A stretch of DNA of 41,065 nt from positions 1 to 41,065 of the forward strand of contig SZPD01000002.1 of NCBI GenBank assembly GCA_030263515.1, in the 5' to 3' direction. Numbering within the stretch: the first letter of the stretch is position 1; the number at the start of each line of letters is the position of its first letter. The translations under genes were made by a program, and so were the position numbers. This document shows positions 34,141 to 41,065 of this stretch, piece by piece. The notes under the pieces are model-generated. The model worked only from the letters and a program-made list of their open reading frames with translations. It ran no database searches and was not told the DNA's origin. The DNA is from Anaerolineae bacterium CFX9. Lineage in GTDB: Bacteria; Chloroflexota; Anaerolineae; Aggregatilineales; Phototrophicaceae.

Positions 34141-35946
34141 CTAGCTGACCCGCTCCGAGACATAGAATTCGATGATGTCACCCACCTGATAATCGCTGAA
34201 ATTCGCCAGACCGATACCACATTCAAAACCAGCACGAACTTCACGAACATCGTCCTGCATGCGCTTGAGCGACGAAATTCCAGACCCCTCAACCAGCACC
34301 TGACCGCCTCGCTTGAGGCGTGCCTTCGCGTTGCGGCGCGCTTCGCCTTCCTTGACCATGCAGCCCGCGATCGCGCCGACCTTGCTGATCTTGAAGACCT
34401 GACGCACTTCTGCCACGCCGATCACCTTGTCCTGATAGACTGGCTCCAGCATCCCCTTCAGCGCCAGTTCAACATCTTCCAGCAGCCGGTAAATCGTGTC
34501 GTACAGGCGGATCTCCACGCCGTGCGAGTCGGCGCTGCGACGGGCGGCATTATCAACCGAGACCGTGAAACCGATGATGATCGCGCCGCTGGCGCTCGCC
34601 AGCATGACATCGCTCTCGCTGATGTTGCCGACATCGGCTTGCAGGATGCGCAGGCGGATCCCTTCGCTTTTCTCAGAAAGCTGCTCCAGCGACGACAAAA
34701 TCGGCTGAATGGAACCCTGAACGTCCACCTTGAGGATGACATTCATATCCTTCAGTTCGCCCGCCTTCACCTGGGCAAAGATATCTTCCAGGGAGACGGC
34801 GCGCGTCGGCGACAGCCGCTGATCGTTCGCCGCATTCTTGCGCTCCTCCACCAACTGACGCGCGATCTTCTCATTCTTGACGACATTGAACGTGACGCCG
34901 GAATCGGGCAGGCTGTGCAAGCCGAGCACTGAGACCGGGGTTGAAGGTCCCGCTGTCTTGACCTGCTTGCCGTTTTCGTCGTACATCGCCTTGATGCGGC
35001 CGTGGCTCGTCCCGGCGACGACTTCATCTCCCAGGCGCAGCGTGCCGTTGAAGACCAGCAGCGTCGCGATCACGCCGCGCGATTTATCGATGCGCGATTC
35101 GAGCACTGTGCCATAGGGTTCGCCATTGGGATTGGCGACGATCTCCTGCCCTTCCGCCGTCAGCAGCAGGGCTTCCAGCAGGTCTTCAATGCCTTCGCCT
35201 TCCTGGGCGGACACCGGCACGACAAACGTATCGCCGTCCCAGTCCATCGGGGTCAGCCCAATATCCGCGAGTTCCTGTTTGACGCGCTCGACATTGGCGT
35301 TGCGCTTGTCGATCTTGGTGATCGCCACCACAATCGGCACATTAGCCGCGCGGGCATGGTTAAGCGCCTCGCGCGTCGTCTGCATGATGCCGTCATCCGC
35401 CGCGACGACCAGAATGGCGATATCCGCACCCTGAGCGCCGCGCGCGCGCATCGCCGTGAAGGCTTCGTGACCCGGCGTATCGAGGAAGGTGATCTGCTGC
35501 CCGTTGTGGACAACGCGGTAAGCGCCGATATGCTGGGTGATCCCGCCAGCCTCGCCCTCGGCGACCTTTGCCTTGCGAATGGTGTCCAGCAGCGTCGTCT
35601 TGCCATGATCGACATGACCGAGGATGGTCACGATGGGAGGGCGGCGCTGGAGGTCTTCGCTCTTTTCGGAAGCGTACACCTTGCGCCACGTCTGCGCGGT
35701 GGCAGCGCGTTCCTCTTTCTCTACCTTCGCTTTGACGGCGCTCTCGCTCTGCGCTTCAAAACCAAGCTCTTCAAGGACGATCGCCGCCGTATCAAAATCG
35801 ATCTGCTGGGTGATAGACGCCATGATTCCGTTGGCGATCAGGCGCTTCATCACTTCGATCGGGCTGGCTTCGATGATCTCTGCAAGCTGGCGTACAGTGA
35901 GAAAATCGGGGATGAGTACTACTTGCTTATCTTTTTCCTGAGCCAT
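34141..35946 (-). CDS. infB: Translation initiation factor IF-2
   Basis: IF-2 places formylated initiator tRNA on the 30S subunit. The start at 35946 is chosen because GGAGG stands five bases ahead; an ATG four codons earlier has none. The ~601-residue protein has a short N-terminal IF2_N module (VRQLAEIIEASPIEVMKRL), G1 GHVDHGKTT, G2 GGITQHIGAY, G3 DTPGHEAF, G4 TKID, then the beta-barrel and C2 domain ending in YQVGDIIEFYV. It lacks the long charged N-terminal part found in enterobacterial IF-2. A 166-base gap lies between ylxR and this gene. Confidence 0.98.
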   Translation of the reverse strand: MAQEKDKQVVLIPDFLTVRQLAEIIEASPIEVMKRLIANGIMASITQQIDFDTAAIVLEELGFEAQSESAVKAKVEKEERAATAQTWRKVYASEKSEDLQRRPPIVTILGHVDHGKTTLLDTIRKAKVAEGEAGGITQHIGAYRVVHNGQQITFLDTPGHEAFTAMRARGAQGADIAILVVAADDGIMQTTREALNHARAANVPIVVAITKIDKRNANVERVKQELADIGLTPMDWDGDTFVVPVSAQEGEGIEDLLEALLLTAEGQEIVANPNGEPYGTVLESRIDKSRGVIATLLVFNGTLRLGDEVVAGTSHGRIKAMYDENGKQVKTAGPSTPVSVLGLHSLPDSGVTFNVVKNEKIARQLVEERKNAANDQRLSPTRAVSLEDIFAQVKAGELKDMNVILKVDVQGSIQPILSSLEQLSEKSEGIRLRILQADVGNISESDVMLASASGAIIIGFTVSVDNAARRSADSHGVEIRLYDTIYRLLEDVELALKGMLEPVYQDKVIGVAEVRQVFKISKVGAIAGCMVKEGEARRNAKARLKRGGQVLVEGSGISSLKRMQDDVREVRAGFECGIGLANFSDYQVGDIIEFYVSERVS

Positions 35947-35992
35947 CCTTGCCTCCATAGTTCAGGGGCGATGGGGCAGGAGTTGCTCAGGG

Positions 35993-36007
35993 CGTGTTTA
36001 AAACACG
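35993..36007. repeat. Perfect 15-base palindrome before infB
   Basis: CGTGTTTAAAACACG: perfect 7-base arms around a single central base, 47-61 bases upstream of the infB start codon. It looks like an operator and not like a hairpin terminator, as no T-run follows. Confidence 0.35.
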
Positions 36008-36026
36008 GTTATCCCTGCGGAGTCCT

Positions 36027-36050
36027 CAACCCATCGCGCGCGTAGGGTTG
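36027..36050. repeat. Short hairpin in the ylxR-infB gap
   Basis: CAACCC (36027-36032) pairs with GGGTTG (36045-36050); the loop is a CG-rich alternating stretch that may pair with itself. With the palindrome at 35993 it is the only structure seen in the 166-base gap, which holds no ylxQ-like gene. Confidence 0.3.
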
Positions 36051-36112
36051 TGTATGTGCGATAATCCGCTGATGGCGACCCGTGATCGGGCGCTGCCGCC
36101 TTGTATGGGCGT

Positions 36113-36421
36113 TCATGACGCAACAACCTGAGTCATTGCCTCTCTCAGTCGAATACGATCATCTGTCGTCAGCGGCGAACGTAAAGCCTTCGCTAAAATA
36201 TCGGTGGTCACTGCGCGTTCCCAGCAATCCTTTCGATCACACAGGTAAGCACCACGACCATTCAGTTTACCACTGCTGTCAACCTGTACGCCGTGTGTGG
36301 TGCGGACGACACGAACCAGCGCTCGCTTGGCCGCCTTCTGCCTGCACACCACACACGTGCGTACCGGAACACGTTTCTTCGGCAGCGGAGACTGCAAACC
36401 GGGATTACTCTTCCCAGTCAT
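36113..36421 (-). CDS. ylxR: RNA-binding protein YlxR (DUF448)
   Basis: YlxR is a small basic protein usually found between nusA and infB and thought to bind RNA. Recognised blocks: VPVRTCVVCRQKAAKRALVR, GRGAYLCDRKDC and a C-terminal helix. The start at 36421 overlaps the nusA end by 17 bases; a GTG seven codons earlier is possible. The conserved Cys pairs suggest a metal site. The order nusA-ylxR-infB is typical. Confidence 0.93.
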   Translation of the reverse strand: MTGKSNPGLQSPLPKKRVPVRTCVVCRQKAAKRALVRVVRTTHGVQVDSSGKLNGRGAYLCDRKDCWERAVTTDILAKALRSPLTTDDRIRLREAMTQVVAS

Positions 36422-38255
36422 CCCAGCCGCCGCGTCCACCACGATTGTCCTTGCGGAACTTCTTCTTCACAACACCGCCCACTTTTTCGTCGAAAATGAG
36501 CGTGCCGCCCTTCTTCTTCTTGCTCTTACGGTCATCCCTGTGCCCGTCGTCGTCAATGTCGCTGTCATCGACAAATTCCTCATAGACAGGCGCGGGGCGG
36601 AACTCGCGGCGCGAGCGCGCAGCAGCATCCACCGGCGTAATTTCCGGCACATCTGGGAATGCTGCCGGGGTTTCCTCAGCCGCATCCTGCCCTTGAGGAG
36701 CAGCTTCAACAGCAGCCACAGGCGCTTCTGCGGCGGGCGCTTCCTCAATAAACTCAGGGATCACCAGCGTATCCAGGGCGTCCTGTAGTTCCTTGAGCGC
36801 AGTGGGTGGCGCTTCACGCAGCGCATGCTTGACGCGATTCTCGTCGATCAGGAAGCGGAGCATGATCTCGCCGACATTCTGGAACTCGGCGGCAAGCGCT
36901 TCGGTGATGGATTCGCTCAGGCCAAGCGCAGAAACCGGCATATTGAATGCCCCCTGCGGCAGCGTGGCACGGACGGCGTTGATCTCGGCAATCCGCTTCT
37001 GGCGGACGACCGCGCGCGCTTCGAGGATCTTGCGCTGCGCCATGTCTGCAAAGCGGCCCAGCAGCGTATATTCTTCTGGCGTCACCACGCGGTTGTTGGC
37101 CTTCTTGTCCATGATGCGCGCGGCTTCAGCGATCAGATCGGGATTGGTCGTCTTGAGCGCGTTCAGCGGCGGGCGATCGATCGCATCGAGCGCTTCCTGC
37201 ACAGCCTCGGTCACACTCTTGATGTCGATGCGCCAGCCTGTGAGCTTGGCAGCAAGGCGTGCGTTCTGCCCTTCCTTGCCGATCGCCTGGGACAGGTTGT
37301 CTTCCGGCACGATCACAAGGGCCGTGCGCCCGGTATCAGGGTCGTCTTCCAGATAAACACCGCTGGCACGCGCCGGGCTGAGCGCCTTGGAGATGAACAC
37401 TTCCTGATTGGGACTCCACTCGATCACGTCGATGCGCTCGTCGTGGAGTTCCTTAGTGATATTCTGGATGCGCGTCCCCTTGATACCGACACATGCGCCG
37501 ACGGCGTCAATCCCTTCCTGAAGGGCGACGACAGCGACCTTCGAGCGATGCCCTGCTTCACGGGCAATATTCTTGATCTCGACCTGGCCGTTATAGATTT
37601 CGGGAACTTCGTATTCCAGCAGGCGGCGGAGCATGTTGCGGTGCGCCCGGCTGACGATGATCTTGGGGCCGCGATTGCCGCGCTCAACTTCTGCGATATA
37701 GACGCGGATTTTGTCGTGCGGCTTGTAACGCTCGCCCGGAATCTGTTCCTTCTTCGGCATGGTCGCTTCTGCGCGGCCGATCGTCACGGTGACGACGTTG
37801 GCATTGGCGCTCTGCACGGTGGCAACGGTGACCTCACCTTCGCGTGCCGAGAACTCGTCAAACAGCGCCATCCGCTCCGATTCGCGAATTTTCTGAAGCA
37901 CGATCTGCTTCGCCGTCTGCGCAGCGATGCGCCCGAACTTCTTGGTAGTTGAGCCTTCGAGGGCGACCATCACCACATCGCCGTAGTTCGCCTCAGGGTG
38001 ATAGAAGCGCGCCGTCTCCAGATCGACCTCTGTCCGGTCATCCTGAACTTCATCGACGACTTCTTTTTCCACCAAGATACGAACTCGCCCGGTGTTGGGG
38101 TCGATGGTGACCTCCACCGCCTGTGCCTTGCCGATGCCTGCATCCTTGCGGTAAGCGTCTACAAGCGCCTTGCTGAGCGCATCGAGGACCGCTTCCGGAG
38201 AAAGCACACGCAACTCGGCGATTTCATTAAACGCGAGTTCAAACTCACTCTTCAT
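36405..38255 (-). CDS. nusA: Transcription elongation/termination factor NusA
   Basis: NusA binds RNA polymerase and nascent RNA and modulates pausing, termination and antitermination. The 616-residue protein has the N-terminal polymerase-binding domain (to about residue 130), an S1 domain with [13 protein letters not shown], and two KH domains with [15 protein letters not shown] and [16 protein letters not shown]. The region after ~390 includes a helix-hairpin-like repeat ([19 protein letters not shown]) and a long acidic, then basic, tail that ends with KDNRGGRGG. The length is greater than the common ~350-500 because of this tail. GGAAG lies before the ATG. The leader contains a strong hairpin. 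Confidence 0.97.
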   Translation of the reverse strand: MKSEFELAFNEIAELRVLSPEAVLDALSKALVDAYRKDAGIGKAQAVEVTIDPNTGRVRILVEKEVVDEVQDDRTEVDLETARFYHPEANYGDVVMVALEGSTTKKFGRIAAQTAKQIVLQKIRESERMALFDEFSAREGEVTVATVQSANANVVTVTIGRAEATMPKKEQIPGERYKPHDKIRVYIAEVERGNRGPKIIVSRAHRNMLRRLLEYEVPEIYNGQVEIKNIAREAGHRSKVAVVALQEGIDAVGACVGIKGTRIQNITKELHDERIDVIEWSPNQEVFISKALSPARASGVYLEDDPDTGRTALVIVPEDNLSQAIGKEGQNARLAAKLTGWRIDIKSVTEAVQEALDAIDRPPLNALKTTNPDLIAEAARIMDKKANNRVVTPEEYTLLGRFADMAQRKILEARAVVRQKRIAEINAVRATLPQGAFNMPVSALGLSESITEALAAEFQNVGEIMLRFLIDENRVKHALREAPPTALKELQDALDTLVIPEFIEEAPAAEAPVAAVEAAPQGQDAAEETPAAFPDVPEITPVDAAARSRREFRPAPVYEEFVDDSDIDDDGHRDDRKSKKKKGGTLIFDEKVGGVVKKKFRKDNRGGRGGWDDWEE

Positions 38256-38316
38256 GGACTTGCTTCCACTCCCGTCAGGTCTGGGGATTGATGAACGACT
38301 GAAACCCGGCTACGTA

Positions 38317-38348
38317 GCAAAAAAGTGGGGGTTGCCCACTTTTTTTGC
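38317..38348 (-). terminator. Intrinsic terminator between the Agl23-like gene and nusA
   Basis: AAAAAAGTGGG (38319-38329) pairs with CCCACTTTTTT (38335-38345) with a 5-base loop, and the outer GC pair extends it. Read on the minus strand it ends in T6. It lies 66 bases behind the Agl23-like stop and about 60 bases ahead of nusA. Confidence 0.8.
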
Positions 38349-38370
38349 CGCCCACAGATTTACAAATGTC

Positions 38371-38399
38371 AGGATAGCATAGTTTTCTACCCCTGACAA
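38371..38399 (-). promoter_or_regulatory. Possible promoter of the nusA operon
   Basis: On the minus strand there is TTGTCA (38399-38394), a 17-base spacer and TATCCT (38376-38371); matches five and four of six. The start would be near 38364, upstream of the hairpin at 38317-38348, so that hairpin would be transcribed as a leader. Confidence 0.4.
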
Positions 38400-38413
38400 G
38401 ATGATTCTGCCGT

Positions 38414-41065
38414 CTAGCCAGCGCCTTCCAGCGCCTCAGTCGCCTCGCTTCCGACCGCTTCCGTCTGCTCTGCCGCAGCATCGCTGGAAGCCGCCTGACC
38501 TGCCCCCGGCAGATCTGCCATCGCCTGATCCGGAAGCGCGCCATCGCCAACCGGAGCATCACCGAAATCGGACACAACCTCTTCCAGAACGCCGGAGAGC
38601 TGCGGCAGCTCTACGAACGGATCGAATTTGAGGATGCGCCCGGCTTCCGAATCGGTCACATAGACGAAGCCCTGAGAGTCAACCGCGATACCGCCAACCG
38701 TCTGGAACTGGCTGGTATCCACAGCTCTGTCCGCCGGCTGACCGAACGAACCGACACAGTTGCCCTGCGTATCGAACACCAGAATGCGCCCGGCATCGGG
38801 ATCGGTGACGTAGAGCAGATTGCGCGCCGGATCGAGCGCGAGATACGGTCGGCTTGCGCCCGTCTCATACCATCCGCGCACGTTGAAGACATACAGGGGA
38901 ACCCCATCCGTGCTGAACACGGATACGCGCCGGTTCCATGTATCCGCCACGAAGATGCGCCCGTCCGGGCTGATGGCGATGCCGCTCGGCTCATCAAGCT
39001 GACCGATGTTGGCCCCCGCGGAGCCGATATCGCGCAGGAATGTGCCATCCGGCGCATACACACGGATACGCTTGTTGCCGGTATCCGAAACGTAGATATT
39101 GCCTTCCAGATCGACTTCGACATCGCGTGGACCCCAGAAGCCGTCGGTCGGCTCTGTGAGCACGGCAGCGCCTTCAAGGACGGGCTGCCCCCAGCCGCGA
39201 GCGAAATTGCCCATCACATCGAGGACATTAACACGGTAATTCCACGTATCCGCAACGATCAGCTCGCCTGACAAGCCTGCTGCCACGCCATTCGGGCGGT
39301 TAAAGCCGGAGCCGCCAGACAAGCCGGTGAAGCTGGTCACGTACTGACCCTGTGACGTGAATTCCAGGATGCGATTATTGAACTCATCAGCGACGAACAC
39401 GCGCCCATCAGCGCTGACATCGATATCCATCGGATTGCTGAGCCGGATTTCCTCCGGCAGAGTGAACGAGAACTGAGCGCGCCTGGGTTGCCAGTTTTCT
39501 GTGCAGACGTTGACGGTTTGCAGCGCGGCGGTATCGAGCGGATTGAGCGCCATCCCCTCGCCCACGCCGAGATTCCAGACCTGCGCGGCGATATCCTTGC
39601 GCACATAGAAGTACAAGCGCTCGCCCGGATTCCAGTTCTGCGGGCTGTAGTCCTCACCGACAGCGCGCCCATAGCGGCTGTAATCACGCGCCCAGAAGAT
39701 ATCCCAGATGCCGTGGCGAATCTCGGCAGCCTGCGTATTGGCCGGCGAAAAATCGAGCGCATTGGCGACGCGCGTCGCATTCAGATTGAAGTAGTTCCAG
39801 CTTGGCCACCACATCCGCATGTATTCGAAGCGGTAGTAGCGATCCTCAAGCAGCGGCTCCACGCGGGATCGAATATCCTCACTGGCGTAGACCGCGACGG
39901 CATCCCTGACCGCGTCAGGTGTTGGATTCCCCGCGAAGAACGACTGGTTCGTCAGATCGCGGAAATACCATGTCACAGGCCATGAGTTGCCACCCCAGGC
40001 AAAACGCATGCTCATGCCGCCGGAAACGCGCCGGCTCAGTTCCTCGATCTGCTCCATCATCAGCTTGATGCCGGGCGCGCCATGCGCATAGACCAGATAT
40101 TCCGTGGCGTAATCGTAATTGATGAACGATGCCATCCATGCGGTGCGGAACGTGAGCAGTGAGAGCGCCACCAGTGCGGCAACGCCGATCATATGGCGAA
40201 GATGCAGCCACCCCACCCGTCTGACGACCAGATAGATCAGATAGCCGATCACGCCGATCAGGATCAGCATGGCGATCCACTGATTGAGCTGCGAGAGCTG
40301 CGCCTGCTGCAGGCCGGCAAATGGATTCTGCCCGATCAGGAACGGCGCGATCGTCTGGAAAACGGCGACCGCGAACAGCGGGATCAGCAGCAGCAGCAGC
40401 CAGCCCCGGCTGCGGAAGCGCGCCCAGTCCGTATTCTCGAACACACGCCCGAAATACCACGCAGCGACGAAGCCCATCGGCAGGGTCAGGTGCGTCCCCA
40501 GCCAGGGCATTTTCTCGCCTGCCAGGGTGTAGGCGATGAAGATATAGATCGCCCAGAATGAGACGAAGAGCGGGAAGGACAGACGACGCAGGCGACCTTC
40601 GCCCCACAGCGCCTTCTGCCGTTCGCGCTTGTTGTCTTCGACCATGCGCTCGATCGCGGCGTCGGTATTCACCTCATCGCTGGCAGCGCCTTCCGCGGCG
40701 AGGGCATAAGCGTCACGATTTTTCTCTTCAAGCCGATCGCGCCGGAAGCTCCAGAAGCGCGTGAAGCCCGCCAGCATCGCCAGAAAACTCCCGATGATCG
40801 GCAGGTACTCGTAAATCGGCATGATGATCAGTTGATAGTAGTACTGCGGCTGTCCACCGCGACGAACGCCCTGCTGATCCAGCCAGTAGCCCAGGCTGCC
40901 GATCATCCCCGTGAACAAGCCGCCCGGATTGGTGAACATGGTGGTGAAGAAGAATACGAACAGGACATGAAACACGATCGCGCTGATCAGCCAGCGTTTC
41001 CAGTTCCACACCAGGCCGGAAAAGATCATGACAGCCAGGAAGGGGATCAGCACCAGCAGGGTGCG
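38414..41065 (-). CDS. Agl23-like membrane protein with C-terminal NHL propeller, 5' end missing
   Basis: The frame is open to the right edge, so the N-terminus lies outside. The first ~330 visible residues contain about seven hydrophobic segments and the block LAGEKMPWLGTHLTLPMGF, typical of Agl23-like/PMT-type GT-C membrane proteins in bacteria and archaea. A soluble domain follows (about 330-550), then about six NHL repeats (for example GRIFVADTWNRRVSVF, GNIYVSDTGNKRIRVY) that form a propeller for binding protein or glycan, and an Ala/Glu-rich tail. Agl23 is associated with lipid-linked glycan flipping; the actual reaction here is unproven. Confidence 0.88.
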   Translation of the reverse strand, partial: RTLLVLIPFLAVMIFSGLVWNWKRWLISAIVFHVLFVFFFTTMFTNPGGLFTGMIGSLGYWLDQQGVRRGGQPQYYYQLIIMPIYEYLPIIGSFLAMLAGFTRFWSFRRDRLEEKNRDAYALAAEGAASDEVNTDAAIERMVEDNKRERQKALWGEGRLRRLSFPLFVSFWAIYIFIAYTLAGEKMPWLGTHLTLPMGFVAAWYFGRVFENTDWARFRSRGWLLLLLIPLFAVAVFQTIAPFLIGQNPFAGLQQAQLSQLNQWIAMLILIGVIGYLIYLVVRRVGWLHLRHMIGVAALVALSLLTFRTAWMASFINYDYATEYLVYAHGAPGIKLMMEQIEELSRRVSGGMSMRFAWGGNSWPVTWYFRDLTNQSFFAGNPTPDAVRDAVAVYASEDIRSRVEPLLEDRYYRFEYMRMWWPSWNYFNLNATRVANALDFSPANTQAAEIRHGIWDIFWARDYSRYGRAVGEDYSPQNWNPGERLYFYVRKDIAAQVWNLGVGEGMALNPLDTAALQTVNVCTENWQPRRAQFSFTLPEEIRLSNPMDIDVSADGRVFVADEFNNRILEFTSQGQYVTSFTGLSGGSGFNRPNGVAAGLSGELIVADTWNYRVNVLDVMGNFARGWGQPVLEGAAVLTEPTDGFWGPRDVEVDLEGNIYVSDTGNKRIRVYAPDGTFLRDIGSAGANIGQLDEPSGIAISPDGRIFVADTWNRRVSVFSTDGVPLYVFNVRGWYETGASRPYLALDPARNLLYVTDPDAGRILVFDTQGNCVGSFGQPADRAVDTSQFQTVGGIAVDSQGFVYVTDSEAGRILKFDPFVELPQLSGVLEEVVSDFGDAPVGDGALPDQAMADLPGAGQAASSDAAAEQTEAVGSEATEALEGAG

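Noticed and set aside
35002-36045. 347-residue open frame antisense to infB
   Set aside because: It lies over the IF-2 G domain; no independent start signal or domain.
1-41065. CRISPR arrays, insertion sequences, rRNA or tRNA genes
   Set aside because: No regular spaced repeats, transposase-like proteins, terminal inverted repeats, or T-loop patterns were seen on either strand by reading; a tRNA scan would be the decisive test.

Overview
The window looks like a chromosomal segment of a GC-rich bacterium, most likely a Chloroflexota (Anaerolineae-like) genome. This is inferred from gene content: a CpXC-domain protein, an Agl23-like membrane protein fused to NHL repeats, a DUF1385 membrane protein, a YlxR/nusA/infB operon of the usual bacterial order, and secreted glycosidase-like proteins. 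I see no rRNA, tRNA, CRISPR array, insertion sequence or prophage. Coding density is high and almost every long ORF antisense to a real gene is a GC-driven shadow.

Layout, left to right. Positions 1-8,900 hold the tail of a TPR protein, an RhlE-like DEAD-box helicase and MutS on the minus strand, then a ROK kinase, a soluble GAF-PAS histidine kinase and a CpXC protein on the plus strand. Positions 9,000-12,000 carry two secreted clan GH-A-like proteins. Positions 12,000-16,760 are a minus-strand run of five poorly known genes, in transcription order DM13 protein, SAM methyltransferase, two-helix membrane protein, PPC/LamG-like exported protein and a nucleotidyltransferase-like protein. Next come an orphan OmpR-type response regulator and a cytochrome P450 (minus), then a multi-spanning membrane protein broken by a frameshift near 19,855 (plus).

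Positions 20,773-24,900 are a minus-strand set recJ - secreted glycosidase-like protein - DUF1385, joined by two ATGA stop/start overlaps. fmt and a Sua5-type gene follow on the plus strand (also ATGA coupled), then malate dehydrogenase and a histidine phosphatase (minus). A short plus-strand set is a His-tailed membrane protein, an unknown protein and era. The last part is the minus-strand translation operon nusA-ylxR-infB-rbfA-nrnA-truB-ribF, without rimP in front of nusA. An Agl23-like/NHL membrane protein runs off the right edge.

The housekeeping genes serve translation initiation and RNA modification (infB, rbfA, truB, fmt, sua5, era), transcription (nusA), DNA repair (mutS, recJ) and central metabolism (mdh, ribF). 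The less ordinary content is an envelope/glycan theme: three secreted glycosidase-like proteins (two clear paralogues), PPC/LamG-like and DM13 exported proteins, and two large glycan-type membrane proteins. The best targets for a second look are the recJ-glycosidase-DUF1385 coupling, the DM13-to-nucleotidyltransferase operon, the ROK and DM13 proteins that lack family hallmark cysteines, possible leaderless promoters, and the terminator-like hairpin in the possible nusA leader.
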